From contig NZ_JAGGOL010000078.1 of NCBI RefSeq assembly GCF_018614525.1, forward strand, positions 1-60,018: a DNA stretch of 60,018 bases, in the 5' to 3' direction. The position numbers and the translations under genes are program-made. This DNA comes from Streptomyces sp. ISL-11 (GTDB lineage Bacteria; Actinomycetota; Actinomycetes; Streptomycetales; Streptomycetaceae). Position 1 is the first letter of the stretch. Every line of letters starts with the position of its first letter. Below the pieces are notes generated by a model. The model was not told the origin of the DNA, made no database searches, and was given only the letters and a program-made list of their open reading frames with translations. This document shows positions 54,113 through 60,018 of the stretch, one piece after another.

Positions 54113-55885
54113 TCACTTGACGACGCCGAGCGAGGAGTAGTCGTAACGGCCGTTCCAGGCGTCGGCCGTGTAGACGTTGGTCAGCCGGGAGCTGCGCCAG
54201 ATGATGTTCTTCTCGTAGGTGAAGGGCAGGTACCAGCCGCCCTCCATGACCTTCTTGTTGGCGTCCTGGTAGAACTTCCCGGCCTTCTCGGGGTCGGTCT
54301 CCGCGATGCCCTGGTCGAAGAGCTTGTTGACCTCGGGGTCGTCGAGCTCGGGGTAGTTCTGGTTGCCGCTCTGCTGGATGAAGCGGCCGTCGGCGATCGG
54401 CTGGAGGAAGCCCTGGCCGCTGGGGAAGTCGGCGCCCCAGCCCATGATGATGATGCCGTAGTTCTTGGACTTGACGTTCTTGGGCGAGCCGATGATGCCG
54501 GTGGACTGGGCGCCGTCGAACTTGTCGATCTGCGCCTCGACGCCGATGGCCTTCAGCGACGCCTGGAGCGATTCGGCGGTGGCCACCTCGGCGGGCTTGT
54601 TGTTGCGGACCGCGATGGTGGTCTTGAAGCCCTCCGGCTTGCCGCAGGCCTTCAGCTCCTCCTTGGCCTTGGCCGGGTTGGGCGCGCCCTGCTTGAGCGC
54701 GTACGGGTCGTAGCCCGCGTCGTAGCCCTTGACGGCCGGCGGCAGCATGCTGGTGCCGATGTCGCCGCCCGCCTGGGCGCCGCCGCGCGCGGTCTGGAGC
54801 GACGTGTGGTCGGCGCCGTAGATGACCGCCTTGCGGCAGTGCTCGTTGTCGAAGGGCGCGACGGTCTTGGGGAAGGCCGCGTAGCGGATGAAGCCGGTCT
54901 GCGGGTTGTCGACGTTGTCCTTGTGGGACTTCAGCGCCTTCTGGCGGCCGGCCGAGCCCATGCCCGTGGCGTTGAGGTCGACGTCGTAGTTGCCCGAGAT
55001 CAGGCGGTTGTCCATGTCGTCGGCGCTGGTGATGAGCGTGACGGAGACCTTGTCCGGCAGGGCCTTGCGCACCGGGTCGGACGCCTTGTTCCACTTGTCG
55101 TTGCGGACCAGTTCGAGGCCCTTGTTCGGGCGGTACGAGACGAACTTGTACGGGCCGCTGGAGAACGGCTTGAGGCCGTAGCGTTCCGCGGTGTCCTTGT
55201 CCGGGCGCACCGGGGACGCCGCCGGCAGCGCCAGCATCCGCAGGAAGTCACCATTGGGCTTGGGCAGCTTGAAGACGATGGTCTTCTCGTCCGGCGTCTC
55301 GATCGCCTTCAGGCCCAGCTTGTCCTTGCTCTCGTCCTTGTACGGGCCCTTGTACTCCTTCTCCGGGTCCAGGGCCTGCATCAGCCAGGTCGGGCCGCCG
55401 GAGATCTTGTCGGTGGCCCAGGTGCGCTCGATGCCGTACTTGATGTGCTGCGCGGTGATGGGCTGGCCGTCCTCCCAGGTCAGGCCCTCGCGCAGGGTGA
55501 AGGTGTAGGTCTTCTTGTCGTCGGAGATCTTGCCGGTGTCGGTGGCCATGTCCGGCACGACCTCGGAGCTCTGCGTGCCGGGCGCCGGTTTGGGGGTGAC
55601 CAGGGTGCGCGAGTAGTAGCGGGCGAAGTCCCACATGAATCCGTAGTAACCACGCTGCGGATCCCAGGAGTCGGCGTCCTGCGTGCCGATGAACTTCAGC
55701 TCGCCGCCCGTCTTGTCCGACGCGGCGGCGACCTTGCCGATGCCCGCGTTGAAGCCCGCGGCCTTGCCGTCACCGCCGCCGTCGCTCTTCCCGCCGCCGC
55801 CGCAGGCGGCGGTGGAGACCAGGGCCGCGACCACGAGAGCCGCCCCCGCGGCGGTCTTCCGCCTCGAAGTTCTTTGGGTAGTCAA
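54113..55885 (-). CDS. oppA: Oligopeptide-binding lipoprotein, OppA type
   Basis: A 590-residue solute-binding lipoprotein of cluster C. The signal is followed by the lipidated Cys28 (STAACGGGG) and a Ser/Gly/Asp-rich tether. The core has LKFIGTQDADSWDPQRGYYG, the family signature around YTFTLREGLTWEDGQPITA, and peptide-binding lobes to the C-terminus. The start is probably TTG at 55885 because GGAGGT lies 9 nt upstream and a proper signal peptide results; longer ORFs with upstream starts lack this. It captures peptides for the flanking permeases. In Streptomyces such importers also take up signalling peptides. Confidence 0.92.
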   Translation of the reverse strand: MTTQRTSRRKTAAGAALVVAALVSTAACGGGGKSDGGGDGKAAGFNAGIGKVAAASDKTGGELKFIGTQDADSWDPQRGYYGFMWDFARYYSRTLVTPKPAPGTQSSEVVPDMATDTGKISDDKKTYTFTLREGLTWEDGQPITAQHIKYGIERTWATDKISGGPTWLMQALDPEKEYKGPYKDESKDKLGLKAIETPDEKTIVFKLPKPNGDFLRMLALPAASPVRPDKDTAERYGLKPFSSGPYKFVSYRPNKGLELVRNDKWNKASDPVRKALPDKVSVTLITSADDMDNRLISGNYDVDLNATGMGSAGRQKALKSHKDNVDNPQTGFIRYAAFPKTVAPFDNEHCRKAVIYGADHTSLQTARGGAQAGGDIGTSMLPPAVKGYDAGYDPYALKQGAPNPAKAKEELKACGKPEGFKTTIAVRNNKPAEVATAESLQASLKAIGVEAQIDKFDGAQSTGIIGSPKNVKSKNYGIIIMGWGADFPSGQGFLQPIADGRFIQQSGNQNYPELDDPEVNKLFDQGIAETDPEKAGKFYQDANKKVMEGGWYLPFTYEKNIIWRSSRLTNVYTADAWNGRYDYSSLGVVK

Positions 55886-56036
55886 GGTGTCGCGACCTCC
55901 GTGAGTGACGCCGCCCGGGGAACCGGGTCGGCGGGTTCGGGAAACGGCCTCCTGACGGATCGACAGGGGCGGTCGGTAACGTGCCTGGTGGTGAGCGTGT
56001 GGCCTGCGGACGGGCGCATGGCGGCTCCGGCGGGTG

Positions 56037-57035
56037 CTAGCGCGAACCCTTGGGGTCCAGCGCGTCCCGTACACCGTCGCCGAAGAGGTTGAAGGCCAGG
56101 ACGGTGACGAAGATGGCCAGACCCGGGATGATCATGTAGAGCGGGTCGGCTTCGTAGTGGTCGACGGCCCTGGAGAGCATTTCGCCCCACGATGCCGTGG
56201 GCGGCTTGACTCCGGTACCGAGGAAGCTCAGGGCGGCCTCGGTGAGGACGTTGGTGGGGATCATCAGCGTGGTGTAGACGGTGATCGGCGCCACCAGGTT
56301 GGGCAGCAGCTCGCGGAAGAGGATGTACCCCCGGCCGGCTCCGAGGCTGCGCGCGGCCTCGACGTACTCGCGCTCCCTGAGCGAGAGCGTCTGACCGCGC
56401 ACGATGCGCCCGATGTAGGGCCAGCCGAAGAAGCCGATCACCGAGATCAGCACCCCCATGCGGACGCCCGAACCGGTCAGGCCCCACAGGGAGTCGGGCA
56501 CCACCGAGACCAGCGCGATGATGAACAGCAGCTGGGGGAAGGCGAGCAGCAGGTCCATCAGGCGGCTGACGACCGCGTCCACCCAGCCGCCGAAGAAGCC
56601 GGCGACGATGCCGAACAGCGTGCCGAGGACCACCGCGACGACGGCCGCGAGGAACGCCACGAGCAGGGATACGCGGGCCCCGTAGACGATGCGGCTGAAC
56701 ACGTCGCGGCCGTTGGTGGGTTCGACGCCGAGGAGGAAGTCCCCGTTGATGCCGCCCCAGGCGCCCTTGGGGGTGCTGAAGAGGGGGTCGATCTCCTCCT
56801 CGTGGAACTCGTTGGGCGGGTGGCCCAGCAGGTCCACGATCAGCGGTGCGAAGATCGCGACCAGAACGAGCAGCAGGACGACGACGCCGCCGGCCAGTGC
56901 GAACTTGTCCCGCTTGAGCCGGATCCAGGCGATGCGCCATGGTGAGCGGCCTTCGATGGCCTTCGCCGGGACGCCGGCGGCGACATCGACGGCCGCGGTC
57001 TCGGCCGCTCCCGTGTCGTGCAGTGGTGCCGTCAT
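56037..57035 (-). CDS. oppC: Peptide ABC transporter permease, OppC type
   Basis: A 332-residue permease that leads the operon. The first membrane segment (FALAGGVVVLLLVLVAIFAPL) is followed by an extracytoplasmic loop, five more segments and the coupling loop YVEAARSLGAGRGYILFREL. ATG at 57035; a GAGAGGGG sequence lies about 12 nt upstream, longer than ideal. The gene order C-A-B-D-F departs from the common A-B-C-D-F. A possible operator (57260-57272) lies in the 258-bp upstream region. Confidence 0.92.
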   Translation of the reverse strand: MTAPLHDTGAAETAAVDVAAGVPAKAIEGRSPWRIAWIRLKRDKFALAGGVVVLLLVLVAIFAPLIVDLLGHPPNEFHEEEIDPLFSTPKGAWGGINGDFLLGVEPTNGRDVFSRIVYGARVSLLVAFLAAVVAVVLGTLFGIVAGFFGGWVDAVVSRLMDLLLAFPQLLFIIALVSVVPDSLWGLTGSGVRMGVLISVIGFFGWPYIGRIVRGQTLSLREREYVEAARSLGAGRGYILFRELLPNLVAPITVYTTLMIPTNVLTEAALSFLGTGVKPPTASWGEMLSRAVDHYEADPLYMIIPGLAIFVTVLAFNLFGDGVRDALDPKGSR

Positions 57036-57259
57036 CGTCTGGTGGACCCCTCTCGGCCGGTGCGGACCGGCCCAACGCCCGCCGCGCAAGCGGCTGGTTC
57101 ACATCACTGGTGCGAAAGGTGCGATGGTGCGGGAAATACACGCGGAGCAGGTCGTACCCAGGACCGAAGTCCTTGTGGGCGGGAGTCTTCAACGCCTCCG
57201 CGATCACCCGCCAGACCTCACCGGCAATGGATGCGCAACCGTGATGTGTGGAGAGAGGT

Positions 57260-57272
57260 TCCGTTATACGGA
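57260..57272. promoter_or_regulatory. Inverted repeat upstream of the opp operon
   Basis: TCCGT (57260-57264) and ACGGA (57268-57272) form a perfect inverted repeat around TAT, so the minus strand reads TCCGTATAACGGA. The embedded TATAAC could be a -10 for oppC. It lies 225 bp before the oppC start and 22 bp after the SseB-like gene. Confidence 0.45.
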
Positions 57273-57293
57273 CAGTCCTGATCCGTCAGCGGA

Positions 57294-58073
57294 TCAGTAC
57301 GCCCCGGTCTGCGGCGGATAGCCGTAGCCGGCCGCCGGGGCGGGCGCGGCGCCGCCGTAGGCGTCGCGGTCGAAGAAGGGACGGGCGTTGGCGCGCATCC
57401 ACATCGCGACCGGGTCGTGCTCGTCGGCCATCGCCACCGTGGACACCGGCAGCCCCTCCGGCACCACGTCGATCGACTGGCGCATCATCAACCGCACGGA
57501 TTCCACGGCGGCTTGGGAGGTGTCGTAGAGGTCGAGGCCGATGGCCAGATACGGGCTGCCCAGCGCGGGCTGCACCCAGGCGCGGCGCAGCGAGCGCACC
57601 GCGGGCGTGCGGTGGGCGTTCTGCCCGAGCAGGGCGTAGAACTGCGGGATCTCTATGGCCGGCTCGCTCAGCAGCAGCGGCCCGGCGGGCATCCGGTCCA
57701 TGCCGGTGGCGATCCGCCGCAGGTCGAGCCAGGGCACGCCGACGCCGCCGCCGGGGGCGTGCGGATTGAGCCACAGACCCCAGCGGTCGGGGTAGAGGGC
57801 GGTGGCGACGGCCCGTCCCGGGATCACCTCGTGGGCGCGGTTCCAGCCGCTGGCGGCGAGCTCCTGGGCGGAGGTCACACACGGCGCGTAGCCGAGGCCG
57901 TCGACCTCCATGTTGCCGTACTGGGCGTCGGGGGAACCGGCCCGGCCGTGCCAGAGCAGCATCCACACGCTGCCCTCGGCGAGGGCGTGCAGCAGCTCCT
58001 CGTACGCGTCGTAACGGCCGGGCGCCACTTGGCGCAGCATCTGCTCCACGCCGCTCTCCGCGCCCGCGCTCAC
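57294..58073 (-). CDS. SseB-like protein 1
   Basis: A 259-residue protein of the SseB (enhanced serine sensitivity) family by its C-terminal half: AIGLDLYDTSQAAVESVRLM and HDPVAMWMRANARPFFDRD. The N-terminal half resembles the SseB domain (LHALAEGSVWMLLWHGRAGS, MEVDGLGYAPCVTSAQEL). The glycine/proline/tyrosine-rich tail (YGYPPQTGAY) is probably disordered. GTG at 58073 has GAGG about 9 nt upstream. In Streptomyces such genes often neighbour type VII secretion or regulatory genes; none is visible here. It lies 111 bp after its paralogue and may be co-transcribed. Confidence 0.75.
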   Translation of the reverse strand: MSAGAESGVEQMLRQVAPGRYDAYEELLHALAEGSVWMLLWHGRAGSPDAQYGNMEVDGLGYAPCVTSAQELAASGWNRAHEVIPGRAVATALYPDRWGLWLNPHAPGGGVGVPWLDLRRIATGMDRMPAGPLLLSEPAIEIPQFYALLGQNAHRTPAVRSLRRAWVQPALGSPYLAIGLDLYDTSQAAVESVRLMMRQSIDVVPEGLPVSTVAMADEHDPVAMWMRANARPFFDRDAYGGAAPAPAAGYGYPPQTGAY

Positions 58074-58184
58074 CTGGGTCCGCCTCTTCTCTCGGCCGTC
58101 TCTGCACCGCTCCGGGGCGCGCCGACGCACCCCCCGCTGTCATCCAACCAGCTTACGAGCCCGCGGCGGCGGCCATGGGAGGAG

Positions 58185-58964
58185 TCACAGGTCACGGTCG
58201 TAGAACGGGCGGACCCGCTCGCGCATCCAGTCGCCCACCGGGTCGTGCGCCACGTCGAGGAGGACCAGCTGTACGGGCCAGGGCACGGGCACGGTGCCCA
58301 GGGCGCGGCCGAGGGCCTCCATGACGGCGGTGCGGCTGCCGGGGTCGGGCAGGTCGAGCTCGACCCCGACGAACAGCGCCGGGACGCCGCCCTCGACGCT
58401 CGCGAGGGTGCGGCGGGCGGTGCGGACGACCTGGGCGGCGGCGAACTCCAGGCCCGCGGCGGCGAGGAAGGCCGTGGGCTCGTCCTGCCAGTCGGGCTCG
58501 AAGAGCCGGACGCGGCCACCGGTCGCGTCGCCGTCCAGGACGGTGCGGCCGGCCCGGCACAGTTCGGCCACGGCGGCCGGCGGCAGGGGCACGCCGACGA
58601 CGCCCTCGGGGTTGACCGCGATGCCCACCTGCGGGGGCAGGCCGCGGGCGAACTCGACGGCCGGCGCCACGGCGAAGGACGTACGGTCGCCGACGACCCG
58701 CAGGTACTCCGCCTCGGAGCTGAACACCGGTACGTACGCCTGGCCGTCCAGTTCCAGGGTCGGCAGGTCGAGGTCGGGGCTCGCGGGGCCGCCGCCGGCG
58801 GGCAGCGGGATCCACACCTGGCTGCGGCCGAGCACCTCGACGATGCGCGGGCCGGCGCCGGGCACGCCGAGGGAGGCGGCGAGCGCCTCTTCGAGCTCGT
58901 TGGCGGGCCATCCCTGGGGGCCGCCGGGGGCCGTGGGCAGCCCGAAGTGCTGGGGGGTGTTCAT
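58185..58964 (-). CDS. SseB-like protein 2
   Basis: A 259-residue paralogue of the gene at 57294, with exactly the same length. Shared features are the C-terminal HDPVGDWMRERVRPFYDRD and the LFVGVELDLPD region. The N-terminal SseB part (ELEEALAASLGVPGAGPRIVE, YVPVFSSEAEYLRVVG) is better conserved than in the neighbour, and there is no Gly/Tyr tail. ATG at 58964. TAGGGT in the upstream region (minus strand, near 59013) is a likely -10 with a leader of about 45 nt. Cytoplasmic; role unknown. Confidence 0.75.
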   Translation of the reverse strand: MNTPQHFGLPTAPGGPQGWPANELEEALAASLGVPGAGPRIVEVLGRSQVWIPLPAGGGPASPDLDLPTLELDGQAYVPVFSSEAEYLRVVGDRTSFAVAPAVEFARGLPPQVGIAVNPEGVVGVPLPPAAVAELCRAGRTVLDGDATGGRVRLFEPDWQDEPTAFLAAAGLEFAAAQVVRTARRTLASVEGGVPALFVGVELDLPDPGSRTAVMEALGRALGTVPVPWPVQLVLLDVAHDPVGDWMRERVRPFYDRDL

Positions 58965-59200
58965 CTCGTCCAATGCCGTCCAACCACCGTCTCGACAAAG
59001 CCGCAACCGCACCCTAACGGCTGTACGCCCGCCGCTTCCCGGCGGCTGCCCGATCCGGCGCCGACGGCCCAGGTCGGGCGGGCCGTCCCGGCGGGCGGAA
59101 GGCGGTACGGACGGTGGGCGCCGAGTTGCGCACCGCTGCCGCGCCGCACACGGTGATCGGGCAGTCACCGGAAGCCGTGAAGCGAAGGGAATCACCGAGC

Positions 59201-59758
59201 ATGCGCATCAACAAGCTCACCAGCACCGCGATAGCCGTCGTCGCCTGCGGATCCCTCGCGCTGGGCGCGGCCGGCCCAGCCCTGGCCGCCCCCGAACCTC
59301 GCCCCGCCGTCAAGCCGGTCGAGCCGAAGGCGGTGGTCCAGCAGCGGCTGGACACGGCGGGCGCGCTGGGCGAGACGTTCACGCTGGTCGCCAGGATCGG
59401 CAAGGAGGCGCAGGCCAAGTCGCCCGACGTGAAGACGCTCAGGTCCCTCCAGCAGCAGCTGCAGAAATCGTCCGACCAGCTGCTCCGGTCGGCCAGGAAG
59501 GCCCGGCCGTCCCACCCCGCGGCCGGCCCCGCGGGCAGGGCCGTCCCGGACCCCACCGCGGAGATCAAGCAGGCGCTGGACAAGCTGGTCAAGGACGTCA
59601 CCAAGCTCATCGCCGACGTGGCCAGGAAGGACACGGCGGCGGTCGTCATGGACGTGGCGGCGACGCTCATGGACCTCAAGGACCTGCTGGCGAAGATCCC
59701 GCCCGTACTGACGGGCGCGGCGGCGCAGTCGGCGGGGACGGTGGGGGCCGCTGGGTGA
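59201..59758 (+). CDS. Secreted helical hypothetical protein
   Basis: A 185-residue exported protein. The signal peptide ends in ALAA before PEPRPAVKPVEP. The mature part is almost entirely helical with heptad-like stretches (TLRSLQQQLQKSSDQLLRSA, EIKQALDKLVKDVTKLIADV and MDVAATLMDLKDLLAKIPPVL) and may form a coiled coil. There are no cysteines in the mature region and no catalytic motif. AAGGGA lies about 10 nt before the ATG. I do not recognise the family. It may be a wall-associated structural protein. Confidence 0.75.
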   Translation: MRINKLTSTAIAVVACGSLALGAAGPALAAPEPRPAVKPVEPKAVVQQRLDTAGALGETFTLVARIGKEAQAKSPDVKTLRSLQQQLQKSSDQLLRSARKARPSHPAAGPAGRAVPDPTAEIKQALDKLVKDVTKLIADVARKDTAAVVMDVAATLMDLKDLLAKIPPVLTGAAAQSAGTVGAAG

Positions 59759-59776
59759 TTCCCGCACGAATCACCC
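59753..59776 (+). terminator. Terminator overlapping a stop codon
   Basis: GGGTGATTC (59753-59761) pairs with GAATCACCC (59768-59776) around CCGCAC. The stop codon of the secreted protein lies inside the left arm. Confidence 0.7.
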
Positions 59777-59821
59777 GAAGGTGATGCCGTCACCGACGCG
59801 CCGCGGACTGCCGCGGCCGGC

Positions 59822-59841
59822 CCGTCCGTTCGGGCGGACGG
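59822..59841. terminator. Second hairpin between convergent genes
   Basis: CCGTCCG (59822-59828) pairs with CGGACGG (59835-59841) around TTCGGG. It lies 14 bp past the stop of the truncated minus-strand gene, so it probably terminates that transcript. Confidence 0.55.
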
Positions 59842-59854
59842 CCACGCCGGCCCC

Positions 59855-60018
59855 TCAGCCGAAGCGGATCGTCCGGAGCGCGTCCGCCGCCGCCCGGTCC
59901 ATGAGCACCACCGACGCCGTGCCCTGCGGCGGTCGCCCGGCGTCCGCCTGCGCGGCGAGCCGCTCCATCGCCCGCCGGTGCCGCCCGAAGGCGTACGCGG
60001 AGACCCCCCGGCCCCGGG
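59855..60018 (-). CDS. Truncated C-terminus of an unidentified protein
   Basis: The minus strand is open from the window end to TGA at 59855-59857, giving about 54 residues: VSAYAFGRHRRAMERLAAQ, then GRPPQGTASVVLMDRAAADA and ending LRTIRFG. Third positions are G/C-biased as in real genes, and a hairpin follows. No domain can be named from this piece. It could be a regulator or enzyme tail; the rest lies outside the window. Confidence 0.45.
   Translation of the reverse strand, partial: RGRGVSAYAFGRHRRAMERLAAQADAGRPPQGTASVVLMDRAAADALRTIRFG

Overview
The window is high-GC chromosomal DNA from a Streptomyces-type actinomycete. Supporting signs are strong G/C bias at third codon positions, many GTG and some TTG starts, Tat-exported and lipoprotein enzymes, a CYP105-type P450 with its 3Fe-4S ferredoxin, and a primary-metabolism block (serA, ilvC, ilvN, ilvB, gatCAB, ligA, mnmA, opp) in an order that, from memory, matches the S. 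coelicolor SCO5476-SCO5515 region. I see no tRNA, rRNA, CRISPR array, complete insertion sequence or integrase. Nine genes carry a TANNNT-like -10 box 6 or 7 nt before the start codon, so leaderless transcription looks common here.

Positions 1-15,100 form an accessory zone. It holds the 3' end of a PucR-type regulator, a NIPSNAP-like gene, a ferredoxin/P450 pair, and two paralogous DHA2 drug exporters. Each exporter is divergent from a different regulator: a TetR whose intergenic region carries an eight-unit 13-bp operator-like array, and a GntR-TetR fusion whose operator overlaps its own first codons. Next come an apparent LysR remnant, a 19-bp hairpin ahead of a DUF6817-like gene, a dehydratase/epimerase-like reductase, a flavin/F420 oxidoreductase, a methyltransferase, a compositionally atypical GntR-UTRA cassette, and a third MFS exporter with a small membrane protein.

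Positions 15,100-20,850 are the serine/branched-chain amino acid block, all on the minus strand: ilvB with a leader-peptide attenuator, ilvN, ilvC and serA. Positions 20,850-33,250 hold a PAS-GGDEF-EAL protein with a degraded EAL site, a 2-hydroxyacid dehydrogenase divergent from an aldo/keto reductase, a sugar-dehydrogenase lipoprotein, an MMPL exporter, a Tat-exported phospholipase C and a secreted AMIN-like protein.

Positions 33,250-44,450 hold the gatC-gatA-orf-gatB operon (with a small membrane protein inserted), an intact GGDEF-EAL membrane protein, ligA, a MetE-like protein, an SDR and a LOG-family protein. Positions 44,450-50,800 hold a low-complexity secreted protein, mnmA, a Tat amidase, a cysteine desulfurase (the likely sulfur donor to MnmA), an AhpD-like gene behind a MerR-type promoter, a thioesterase and a TRIC channel. 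From 50,832 to the end lie an oppC-A-B-D-F peptide importer, two tandem SseB-like genes, a secreted helical protein and a truncated ORF.

A dispersed intergenic repeat, core TCCTCAANCGCCGGACGGGC, appears at five places as a 68-bp perfect palindrome, tandem 77-bp or 63-bp units, or a copy interrupted by another hairpin. The most unusual signals are the 13-bp phased array at 3788-3891, this repeat family, the MerR-type promoter without a visible MerR gene, and the pair of c-di-GMP proteins, one with an intact and one with a degenerate EAL site. All functional calls come from reading the sequence and remembered family signatures; no database search was run.
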